A DNA stretch of 64,000 bases, from positions 3,038,001 to 3,102,000 of the forward strand of contig HG738137.1 in assembly GCA_000499405.2 (NCBI GenBank), read 5' to 3'. Numbering within the stretch: the first letter of the stretch is position 1; each line of letters starts with the position of its first letter. Of this stretch, positions 54,049 through 64,000 are shown piece after piece. The notes under the pieces are model-generated. The model made no database searches, was not told the DNA's origin, and saw only the letters and a program-made list of their open reading frames with translations. A program made the position numbers and the translations under genes. The stretch comes from Onchocerca volvulus. Lineage: Eukaryota > Nematoda > Chromadorea > Rhabditida > Onchocercidae.

Positions 54049-54127
54049 TTATTTATGCAAAGAGGACTCATTTTCTATTGCGACCAATCCGGCCCACGGA
54101 CTATTGATTTCTAGGCGTTCCATTCAT
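54049..54127 (-). other. Upstream ORFs in the lrk-1 leader
   Basis: After a TTTTTTGCAG acceptor (CAG at 54134-54136) come two overlapping ATGs. The one at 54127 opens an eight-codon ORF; the one at 54123 opens 24 codons (MERLEINSPWAGLVAIENES...) ending TAA at 54049-54051. A further ATGATG before the main start also runs quickly to a stop. Either these are uORFs in a contiguous leader, or the 24-codon frame is a true first coding exon with a weak donor that I cannot confirm. Confidence 0.45.
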
Positions 54128-54136
54128 ATTATCCTG

Positions 54137-55139
54137 CAAAAAACCAGTTGTTAAATTTCAAATAATATTTCAGCTGCTAGGTCTTGCACCATTTATTTTA
54201 ATTACAGTTTTTTCCAAAGTTGTTTCGAATTTCAATATTTAAATATACGTGGAGCCAATTGATCAAATTTCATCACATCTATAAACTAATTTTCTTGAGT
54301 GTACCTTTAATAGTGTGCAAAAGCTTCCCCTCCACAGTTTTATACTCTGTTTTATGTTGGACATTTTTCGTCTAACTGAAAAATTTGCTCCCTAGAATCA
54401 GCCCCATTAACAGCTCTTAGAGCCAATATAATTATGCAGAGCTTCACAGCCAAAATTGCGTGTGAACTTTAAACTTGAACATTTATTACTCTAGATGTTA
54501 TCAACTCAAATAATCAACACCATTTCCCCGAGAATTCAGTCTTCCTAACATCTTTTATTAGTTATTTCCTCGTAAATCCATGCCAAATCCTCTAGCATGT
54601 CATAAAAATGACCAATAGCTACTGCTATGTTTTAACTCAACTTTCGCATATCATAAAAAATGTTTATGATAAGAATTGGAAGTCCATGATTTAAATTACT
54701 TTCTAATGTCATTAAAAACACAAAGTATAACAAATATATCGATACGTGGAACGATTTAAATATAAAAGAGATATAATCCTGTAAACACAATTAAATGATT
54801 TATTAGAGTGAATCACCATTTCACTGAGATATTCCGTGTCAACAAAAAATCATGCAATAATAATCAATATTTCTGCAACCTCTCATTTATTCTGAGTAGT
54901 TCTTCCTTCTTGAGGAATCTCAACGAATCAGTCAAGAAAAAACATCACTATATACGATGAAGGAATTGTAGGATATACAATTATCGGATGCTGTGACACA
55001 GCAGTTCGATTATTCAAAACATTTTCAACAAAAAGTAAGATAAGTGAGTTACTGAACTTCTGGAACTCAAAGTATTTCGCAAGTCATTGCAATAAATACT
55101 TGTTGAAAACAAAAAAAAGAAAAAAAAAACAAGATAAAT
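54137..55139. other. Promoter-side spacer between nmd-3 and lrk-1
   Basis: About 1 kb of AT-rich DNA without a supported gene. It should contain the lrk-1 upstream region and the nmd-3 3' UTR. Confidence 0.45.
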
Positions 55140-58031
55140 TCATTCAATCATTTCAACATCGGCATTGAGATCAAGATCATCTAGCATTTCATGGAGTGAT
55201 GGGCCCGGTGGAAAATCTGATATAATGTCATCAGAATAAACTGCTTGTTGTTTCGTATTGTCCCGATAAATGTTGATCTTCTGCCGCATTTGTTCATCCT
55301 CCTCCAAATCTTCCAGAAAATTCTGCAGTACAGTTGATTATTACTTAAACAACTTTTTGTTTTTCGCTATCTTTGTGACAAATCTAATTTTTCTAAACAA
55401 AAAACCATACCTCAAATTCATTTCCAATAGAGGAGCTATCACAAATATCACTGTCATTTTGAACCAATCGTTTCAACTTCCAATTACGCCGTTCTCGTCG
55501 TATAGACCGATCATAAACTTTTCGAACTAAGATGACATCAGGCACCCTATCCGTTTTCATCTCGTCCAGCAATGTACTGTTCACATTGCTATTGCGTAGA
55601 TCATATCCTACAGTTAAATCGAAAACTATTTTTTTCAAAACAACTCATATGAATACAAAAAACAAGACAAAGCTAAGAAAAAAAAGAAGGATCAAAGCGT
55701 TGGATTGTTTTACCTAATACAAGATCTCCTGGTTTTAACAAATGACCCAGATGAGATCGTGTGCAGACCTCTTGATTATCTTGTCCAATCTGCAAATAAT
55801 AAATCGTAAGGAAAACAACGCAATCGATCTAATGAAGAATTGAGAGCATTTTAAAATTATATTATCATTACCAGCTGGTTGTCAAGACCTCACAACCAAC
55901 TAGTAATGCTAACACAGGTTTATATATCATAAGTTACAGACAGTTTTTTTAGTGGAAAAAAAATCGCGACAAGAAAAAAAGTTGCACAAACCTGATTGCT
56001 AGGAACTACCCAAATGTCGGCTAAACGATGCTTTGTAGACAAATGATTATATCCTGCAGTCCTTTGCGTAAAATCAATATCCTCTACGTCTACTACATAA
56101 AACTCGCTCAATCGTTTTGACTGACATAAAGTTTGGAAAGGATCACGCCAATACTGAGCCCTAAAAAATGAATACATCCTTGATAATTCCAGCTTGAAAA
56201 CTGATAATTCAACGCAAATATTAAAGTGAAATTTAAGAAATTTAAATTTAATATTTGCATTTTTACCAATACAATGCTTCTGCCTTGTAAAAAAATATTA
56301 TGCCAAGAAACTAAAGAAAAAAATCATTGACTAACGAATTAATATCTGCTAATTGCAAAGTATTTGGATCAATTATACTGACGACGGTATTAACTCTCAA
56401 GCATATAACCAGTTGATTCATATTGCCCAGACTCTGCGCTGTCTTCTTCGATAGACACACTAAATCACCACGACATATAGGTACGACCTCTACGCAGAAA
56501 GTGTGTTTGTAGTCATAAGTATTATTCTTGACATCATGTGTCACCAATTCCTGTAAATCAAACAAATATGATTATCATCTCATTTGTATGTTTTATATAT
56601 TATTATCACTTTCATTATCACTCTGGTAAGATAAGCATTATATCGTAACTGTTGAAAACAAACATAACTCATCGCTAATTAGGGAATAGTAATGTTAATA
56701 ATTATTGCAAGCCGACCGTGTAGACAAGGATTCAATTCTTTAATATCCATTTATTCCAAGTTCATCAGAAGTCTTGGGAAAACCATAAAAAAATTCAGAT
56801 TTTATGTTCTTGAAGTAGAATCAAAACCAAGACGTTAAAATTAAAACTGAGAAAAAGGTTTTACAAAAAGAGTAAGTGATCACACCTGAGCATATGAATA
56901 TCTGCATGGCAAATAAGACGTGATGAAATCAATGAATTTTCTGGCATCCTGCAATTTTGGGTAAAAGAAATCGATCCCTGTAGGTACAGGTTTGATAGTC
57001 GTTGTGGTAAGATGGGCACCATGCTTCAGGACTAGTTGTTCGAGATAAAACAGTGTCTTTTTAAATTCACACTTCTGACGAACTTGAACACAAGCACGCC
57101 AAAAATCTTTTGCTTCAGCACGTCGGCAATCATCACACATCTAGACAAATATAAAGATGATTAATTTTTACCATTATTAATACCATACCATATCTATATA
57201 TGCATGGAAAATAATCCAAAACATAATTTAATATATAGGAATAGCTGCACATCCTATGACTCGAAATAGCATTATCTATCAAAGTATAATTATAATGAAT
57301 AAAGTAGTTGTCATATCATTCTTATCTCATATTTATAATGCCAGCACTGAGATTCTTAAAGGAATTTAAAAATAAATAAAGTTTTGAAAAGATAGAATTA
57401 CTGCATGATGGCATTCTTCATAATGATAAAAGAATGATTTGATTAATTGCAAGGATATACCTGATTCACGACAATAAATTCCACAATGAAAATCTGTTGA
57501 AGAACTGCGCCTGTCAGTACTTCTTTTTGCACAGTCAACTTGAGTTTTATTCTTTTTGAATGCGGTTCTGTCCATACAAATGAGGCGTCAGTGAGGCATA
57601 TCTGAATAATGTAAAAATGATTTCCAATATTTATGTCTGAAACTTACGTAAAAGAATTAATGGCATGAACGCAACCTTCGTCATTGTAGGCCTCAGTTTC
57701 TTCAGCAAAATGGCAAGCAATTCCTTGGACTCTCGTTCTGCATGAACCCAGCTATTTGGTGGTATTAACCATCGATTACAGAACTTACACATAAAAGCAC
57801 GATCTGAAAGAAGCATAGTGAAGTGCAGAAACGTAGGAATATTAAACAAATGAATAAGCGATAGCAATCTCTTCTAAAAACTTTACTTTGCTTGGATATC
57901 CCTTCTGTAATATCAATACGTGACCGCACACATGCGATGCACATATTCATTACATTTGGTTCTATCGAGGTACCACATTGACAGCACAAAATTTTCCCGT
58001 TTATTTCTTCCTTCATACATAGTGTGTCCAT
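55140..58031 (-). CDS. nmd-3: NMD3, nuclear export adaptor of 60S ribosomal subunits
   Basis: Binds late pre-60S particles and recruits exportin-1 (CRM1). The N-terminal exon from the ATG at 58031 has the first zinc knuckle, CCQCG..MCIACVRSRIDITEG (human CCQCGTPIEPN..MCVACLRSEVDITEG). The next exon has CKFCNRWLIPPNSW, then TDASFVWTEPHSKRIKLKL (57461-57603), MCDDCRRAEAKDFWRACVQV, VVPICRGDLVCLSKKTAQSL and DRVPDVILVRKVYDRSIRR. The acidic C-terminus (PGPSLHEMLDDLDLNADVEM) ends at the TGA 55140-55142 and resembles the family's leucine-rich export signal region. Length and domain order match human NMD3. A TTTTCAG acceptor lies 10 bases before the start codon. Confidence 0.95.
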
Positions 58032-58050
58032 TTTTTCAACGCTGAAAATG
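58032..58050 (-). promoter_or_regulatory. Probable trans-splice acceptor of nmd-3
   Basis: ACATTTTCAG on the minus strand (CAG at 58042-58044) leaves a 10-base leader before the ATG. No upstream coding exon is evident, so spliced-leader addition is the simplest reading. Confidence 0.5.
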
Positions 58051-58454
58051 TATTATTCACATTATCAATCGGTCGTCTCTTACTATTATCACAGTGCAAC
58101 AGTACTATTGCTTAAACTATCAAAATGCGAATACTTTTAAGACCTGACAAATAATTTACTTTTGAAGATGGAAATTTATTTTTCTTAATAATTAGCAACA
58201 ATAACTTCAAATGTTAACAATCTATGTTTTCCATAACGTTTTCTCAGCTGATTTTGGGATTTCTTTCAAAATTTCATTGGAAAAAAATATTTTGTTACAT
58301 CCAATAAGTCTTTGTTTCTTTTTTTATTCTATTCTACTTTTCCTGAAATTTCATAAATATTCTATATCCAATCATCAGAGAAGTAAATAAGGAAAATTGA
58401 ATTCAAATAGTCACTTTACTGCATCCTAACTCAAAAACAAACCCAACAATCAAA

Positions 58455-58540
58455 CTACGACACAGCAAGTTCTTCAAACATCTTCCGAATGAATCGTGCT
58501 TTTTCAAGTGGAGCGATTACAGTAATCTTTTTACCGTAAC
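58455..58540 (-). CDS. Orphan terminal exon, unknown small protein
   Basis: A clean 28-codon exon opens after ATTACAG in phase 1, reads YGKKITVIAPLEKARFIRKM then FEELAVS, and stops at TAG 58455-58457. Composition and the amphipathic helix look coding, but no upstream exon joins it in the right phase. The strong donor near 58651 (CAA/GTAAGT) is phase 0 and would give a stop within eight codons. It could be the end of a short gene upstream of nmd-3. Family not recognised. Confidence 0.35.
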
Positions 58541-58550
58541 CTGTAATACA

Positions 58551-59813
58551 GCGATTTAAAAAGAATTTTAGCAAACCATACTAAATCTTGGGTTTGTCTT
58601 CGGTTCGCGAAAATTGATGAAGTCGCAATGGACGACGACATACTTACTTGTGTTATGCAAGTTTGGCCAGAATGGACATCGTGAGTTTAGTTTTGTTTAA
58701 TCTTTTGGTATTATGGTATAAAGATAAGTTGGGGTTGTTTTTGTATCAAAATTAATTTAGTACGCTTTGTCAACATTTCTTGCTAATGTTAAGTAATAAT
58801 AACATGAATTGAAACTGATAAAACTGGATATCATTTGTGAAAGTTACATGCACATGTGTAACATTATGACAAATACATTGAAAAACAGGAACAATGAAGA
58901 GAGATAAATGATAAGACCAAGTTAATTGGCCATATCACCGGTATTACAAATTATTGCCAAGTAATATTTTTCTGATACAGTATGCATCTTTGTTCATACG
59001 CTGTTACTATATTTATTTATGATGTCACTTTGAAAGTTTTTTGTTAGTCATTGAGATGCATTTCAAAGTGTGCTTCTTATCCATTAATCTCCTCTTTTCA
59101 TTATGCATCCTGAAAAGATTATTTTATATACCCACATTAACTAACATAAAATCCTAGTCTCGAAATGATATTAATCTCTTCCCTTTCAAGAAATTTCTTT
59201 TTCTAATTTAACATTGATGATATCATTAATTTAGGAGATATGAGATGATCGTAGATCATCCCACGCAATTCATGTTCGTTATCTCACAATTATTATTGGG
59301 ATATCTGGTAATAATATAACCGTGAAATGGAAAATCAACCAAGCTGTCATTATATCCACTTCTTTCGAGAAAAAAAAAAAAAATCATTTCAACTCTCTCT
59401 GCTAGTCATGCTAAGAAAGAGATCCTTTGGCATTTCAAGAGGAAAAACGATCACTCTTTAGCATTTGATGTTTCACTAACTATTTCGCTGGTTTATTTGA
59501 CAAGTAGTGTACAGAAATACGACTTTATTTGGAGAAGAAATAAAATAAAGCATCAGAAGAGATCATGTTCACAAATGCCGTAATGGCATAAAGATATAGG
59601 AATGGTGGCAGCAATGAACAGATGCTCAATTTCATTTATCATGATAATATACACAGAATGAGTGAAGATGAAGCATATTGATTCTTTAAAGCAAAAAATC
59701 TTTTGCTTCGAGCGAAAAATTTGGGATTCACTGAGAAATGGAAAGGGTATTACAATGCTGGAATGGTAATAAACAAGCCCAAATAGAGAAAAGACGGAGA
59801 TATAGATTACATA
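58551..59813. other. Region between nmd-3 and aph-1
   Basis: No firm gene. A plus-strand ATG at 58628 opens MDDDILTCVMQVWPEWT, followed by a perfect donor (GTGAGT at 58681). The best following acceptor gives only about 36 residues in all, so I record it as a possible divergent first exon, not a gene. The rest is AT-rich with a poly-A run near 59370. Confidence 0.4.
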
Positions 59814-61566
59814 TTAGGAATAAATATTGGGTGAATCAGACCGACTGGCAAAATTTTCCGGTCTGAAAGTAGAGGCATCAGTGGATTCCGAACTGCAATT
59901 TCTTATGCATAGCAGTCTGTAAAATGCTAGTTTCGTTCTGTGTTTCAACATTGGCCAAGTGATACCCATAACCAAGAACGAAATCACTGCATTTATCACG
60001 ACGATAGCTCCTTGCACGCACATTACAATCACCTGATATTTCGTTCGATTTCCAAAACTCTACAACTACTACTGTTAAAAAATGATACTGTTCCAGAAGA
60101 GACATCTTTTCATCCTATTCAAGAGCATTTTTTATGGAGTACATCATTAACAAATAGCAAAATACGTAACACTTAAAGAAGAAAAAAAGGATAATTACTA
60201 GAGCAGACATAATGTAGTGCGAGATGATAGCAAAGCAAATACCCATCCACCACGTGCTCGTCGCATCCTTTTTATGACATCCATCCCAGAACAGCACGGT
60301 CCAGAATACATGACACAGTGTGACCATACATGCTGATATAGAATATGTTATCTGCAAATTTGCAACTTACTATTATCAATAAAAACTGAAATATTCTCAG
60401 GATGAAGTAGTTTGTAGTACTCAGTGGCATATCAGACAAAAGTCTGCTACGAACATCATCCATCAACACTTCTTTTTTTCCACTTTTAATTCATAACACT
60501 TCGGAGATATTCGGTACTTCTATGATGGTAAATTTTTTTTACGAAAACTTACAGGAAAGTACTGGTCATTGGGAAGAAGCTTAACTGTGAAGCGATCCGA
60601 TACATAAGGAACAGTAGCTGGTAAACCCACAGTACCATGACCCCAAAAGTCAGCAATCACATTGATAATAAGAAACAAAGCTGCCATGACGCCCATTCCT
60701 AAGCCACATACAGTGGCCAAGATATGACGAGCATGTTGCAGAGTATGCACACCAGCTATTCTTTGGCCGGCAACTGACATGTGGACCAGACCTCTGAAGA
60801 AGTATATTATCTCAGGAATGATTTTTAATAAATATTTAAGGGATATCCGACTGCATAAATATCCGATCGTAGTTAGTTTACTCGCTAAATGTAGGCGAAA
60901 AAGAGAGGAAATTACCTATGGTAAATAAAAACCAATGATTGTAAATATGGGAGGATCGCAAGAGTGTTTATCTACATAAAAGGATGCGGTAATAGTCAAG
61001 CCAACTGCCAAATGATTTGCAAAATTGGAATTTATGAATGTCGTTTTTATGTGAATTATTAGAATTATCACTTTTGTGCCTTTTTTAAGAGGATGAAATG
61101 AAGAAGTCTGGCTCCTTCTTGTAGTGCGACAGAAATAGCTATTGCAAAAACCAGATGCTCCCTCAAGGGTACCACTGCGAACCATACACATGCTGATAAT
61201 AGCAGCGATAAGAGCCAAAAAAATGCACTGAAATCGAAATGGAATATTGGGAAACAAGTAATGTATGCTCGAATATAATCGAAGCAAATTATTAATCATC
61301 ATTCAATGTTGCAAAATAGAAGACAAATATCACATTAAACTGAACTGCTTTCTTTATCATCAAGATTTGACAGCCATATAGTAATAGTAACATTAGCTCA
61401 ACTGAGTGGACATTAAGAAATACATATAACCCTACCAAGGGTTTGAAACATACCCCAATACAAAGAGTATTATTCGTAAAGGATCGCTGGCAATTACCCG
61501 TCGAAAAATAACAACTGAAGGTGAAAATGCGATAAATAAATATCCAATAGCCGCTAGCACCCCCAT
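59814..61566 (-). CDS. aph-1: APH-1, gamma-secretase subunit
   Basis: Seven-pass scaffold subunit of gamma-secretase, which cleaves Notch-type receptors within the membrane. Five exons, 61454-61566, 61072-61227, 60553-60793, 60199-60351 and 59814-60059, join in phases 2, 2, 0 and 0 and give 302 residues, close to the usual 250-310. Landmarks: MGVLAAIGYLFIAFSPSVV (human MGAAVFFGCTFVAFGPAFA), DPLRIILFVLGAFFWLLSLL (human DPLRVIILVAGAFFWLVSLL), the TM4 glycine motif region CGLGMGVMAALF, INVIADFWGHGTVG (human INILADALGPGVVG) and the two conserved membrane histidines in CHVFWTVLFWDGC and FAIISHYIMS. The third glycine of the GxxxGxxxG motif appears as alanine. A GCAATTTCAG acceptor lies seven bases before the ATG. 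Confidence 0.95.
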
Positions 61567-62489
61567 TTACGTTCTGAAATTGCTCTAATGAAATGGTACC
61601 GTAATCGATCGTAAAATTTAATGAAGTTCGTAAAAGACATACTTTTAAAGTCTATAATAGATTATTACTAGTTCATTACAACTTGAATAATGAATGAGTG
61701 AGCGTGAACGTATACCGAATCCTTCACTGTCCAAAAGCAGTTACCACAATATCTGCCACAGATACTTATCGACTCGAAATGCGACCCGAATAGTACGTAC
61801 CTAATTGAAGATGACTGGAAACAATTGCAAAAGTGGAAAAAAAAGATATTGAGGTTATAGAACGTTTTGAAGAGAACAACAACATAGCAAATTAACATAT
61901 TTATTTAATATCAGTAAAAAAATATTCTTAACTATTGACAGCACTTATAAAGGGAGAGTTTCTCGCTCACACAATAATCCTGAATATATTTATTGAGACT
62001 ATTTATTCGCTACACTGAATAATTACAGCATGCATAAGTCACCAGAGCACTGAATGAAACGATTTTTATTAACGATTATTATTATTTTGATCAAAAATAG
62101 ATACAAAATGAGAAAATCCAATTCACAATCCGACTTCCTTAGCCGTTAAGCAATCTATCCAAGCTTAACCAAACCGAAAAATTAACTATAAACAGATGAT
62201 ATCAGAAGTCTTATGGTAGTGAAAGAAATAAATATCACGATACATTATATATACATTCATCACAAATATTTTTTACATATTTCATCAATGAAGTAAAGGA
62301 GAACGACTATCCCGAATGCCAGAATTGTCAAAACCGACTTCTCTTTTACGCATTCTTTTAATCGCAAAAAGTTCTTATTTGTTATGACAGATGAAACTCA
62401 AAGTTCAGCCTTTTTCCATGTGATATTTCAATAAGCGAAGATTAGTTGAAATATCACACCGAAAACTTGATCGTTCAAAATATTTTGGA
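61567..62489. other. Spacer between the P4-ATPase and aph-1
   Basis: About 920 bases, with the aph-1 acceptor (CAG at 61574-61576) at its left edge. A minus frame at 61668-61898 is hydrophobic but has no family resemblance. Nothing else supported. Confidence 0.45.
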
Positions 62490-64000
62490 TTAATTCACTT
62501 TAGCATAAGATGGAGGTGAAAAACGTCTTCTAAGTGCCTTAATGATATAAAGCGGAAAACATGAAATTGCCGTTATAGCTGTTGTCTTTGATAAAAAAAT
62601 CCATGTCGTCACAAACTGACGGTCAAAGAAATTATCCAATACGAGCAAGGATCCCGCATATAAGCTCAGCGAAAGAGCCTGAAAGTACAAGTGGAAAATG
62701 ATGATTATTCATATTCCAAAATCTAATGTTGGAAGATTCAATGTATTTGCTTAAAATCCAACATCAGATGTTTTGATCTTCGTTGCAGTAAAACTAATGA
62801 AAATGAATTTAACTAGAACATACTGTCTTGTTCGCATGCTGTCATATTAAGCAAAAGGAATCAAATTAAACCTGAGCAAGTAGCATGGCCCAGTGCCAGG
62901 TATGTATAGTAAGTGCTACCATAATAAGTTCAGTGACAATTAATGCAGTGAAACTGATGGAGACAATATGAATGAAATCGGAATCGAATACAAGCAAAGC
63001 ACCATACATGATTGCTGATCCTGGAAATATCATCATTCACATATAATGAATGACTAATGCAAGAGCTATTCAGAAAAAATATTATTCCCTTCTTTAAAAT
63101 CTGACCTTGATAAATACTTATAAGAATCCATATACAGAAAGTTTTGTAAGAGAGAGAACGTCCTTTACCGAGCTCTTTATAGAGCTCGGGATAAGTTAAA
63201 GCATTCAAAGCAGTAACATCTCGATCAACCACCAGGGAAAATACTGGTAGCATTGTGTATACCGTCGAATATCTGCAAATGATGTTCTTGTCAAATAATT
63301 ATACTAACAAAAAAGTCAATGCAATTTTGCATGAATGTAACGATAAACTCTTATGAAGTAACCAGAATAATGATGAAAGTATAAAGAAAAAACTTATATT
63401 TATTATAGCAAAAAAAAAAAAGAAAAATGAACGAATTTTTTGTAATATATATATAACATCTTGCAGTGTTCTGGACATATATTAAAAGAGATTCTTAAAA
63501 ATCAATGTTTAAGAGTGTAGATGAATCAATATGATACCATGAAAAAAAAAAAAAAAGAACTCACGCAACCATTAATACTCCTTGATACAACGAAACAGAG
63601 GCAAAGTAAAATACACAGGAAAAAATGGCCTGCATAATCGATATGATGAGACCTGAACAGAATCGTGTCTTTAACAAATCAAGAATAAAATAAAAAGATA
63701 AACAGCATTTAATTCACCTCTATGCATGACAAATTGAGAAAGTGCACAAGAACGCTTATAACAATAACGTCCGTGAACAAGCAGTAAACGGCAGATATGA
63801 GAGAATTGAGGGATAGAAAAATCGGCTGCTAATGATGCCTGCTTCCCTAAAAATAACTATATAATTAAAAGGGTAAAAAGAAAAAAAAATATGAAATGGA
63901 AGAAACTAATAACTGCAACTGTTATTAACATGAATATGATCGCATAATACTGTAATCGTATAACTGTAGGAGAAGAAAGATATATTTCATCTTTATCATG
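62490..64000 (-). CDS. tat-5: P4-ATPase phospholipid flippase, ATP9/TAT-5 type (3' part)
   Basis: C-terminal membrane half of an ATP9-class flippase; the 5' part lies beyond the window. Exons, in gene order, are 63718-63846, 63564-63652, 63107-63272, 62872-63020 and 62490-62678, with consistent phases. Landmarks: [15 protein letters not shown] (human ATP9[16 protein letters not shown]), [35 protein letters not shown] (human YTMFPVFSLVLDKDV), LYPELYK-like [53 protein letters not shown] and the end [15 protein letters not shown] (human [15 protein letters not shown]). The catalytic DKTGT region is not in the window. C. elegans TAT-5 keeps phosphatidylethanolamine on the inner leaflet and restrains extracellular vesicle release; the same role here is inference. 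Confidence 0.94.

Noticed and set aside
58628..58810. A two-exon plus-strand gene of about 36 residues starting MDDDILTCV
   Set aside because: The donor is excellent but the only nearby acceptor gives a very short low-confidence tail; kept as an observation only.

Overview
The window looks like AT-rich nuclear DNA of a nematode. Coding sequence is split into many short exons by AT-rich GT-AG introns, the encoded proteins are typical nematode/metazoan orthologues, and several start codons lie 1-24 bases after a consensus 3' splice acceptor (TTTCAG-like), as expected for spliced-leader trans-splicing. The very high AT content suggests a clade III (filarial-type) worm, but that is inference. There are no bacterial operons, tRNA or rRNA genes, CRISPR arrays or intact transposons that I can see.

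Every gene I can name is on the minus strand, so the window reads right to left. From high to low coordinate: the 3' part of a P4-ATPase of the ATP9/TAT-5 type (62490 to the window edge); aph-1, gamma-secretase subunit (59814-61566); an orphan terminal exon (58455-58540); nmd-3, 60S export adaptor (55140-58031); lrk-1, the LRRK-type Roco kinase that fills 35-54 kb; a small Sm-fold protein that reads as LSM10 of the U7 snRNP (33321-34190); a 3 kb gene-poor stretch with a CA/TA microsatellite and possible hairpins; a Bax-inhibitor-1/TMBIM6 protein (28766-30370); a myotubularin lipid phosphatase (22709-27911); exportin-2/CAS (14815-21298); a secreted Ly6/ODR-2-like protein (11854-12616); GINS subunit PSF3 (9177-10259); and APC7 of the anaphase-promoting complex (about 2939-7416). 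The first 2.9 kb hold no gene I can support.

Functionally this is a neighbourhood of unrelated housekeeping genes: DNA replication (PSF3), mitotic ubiquitylation (APC7), nuclear transport and ribosome export (exportin-2, NMD3), membrane and endosome biology (myotubularin, TAT-5, LRK-1), intramembrane proteolysis (APH-1), ER stress (BI-1) and RNA processing (LSM10). I rebuilt PSF3, BI-1, LSM10 and APH-1 base by base with consistent intron phases, and most of APC7, the Ly6 gene and the visible part of TAT-5. The larger genes are given as spans with domain landmarks.

The most interesting points are the LSM10-like gene (U7 snRNP parts are, as I recall, absent from C. elegans), an APC7 gene in a nematode, a coding-like but broken segment on the plus strand inside an APC7 intron, a near-perfect 20-bp hairpin near the left end, upstream ORFs in front of lrk-1, and apparent conservation of gene content with C. 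elegans chromosome I.
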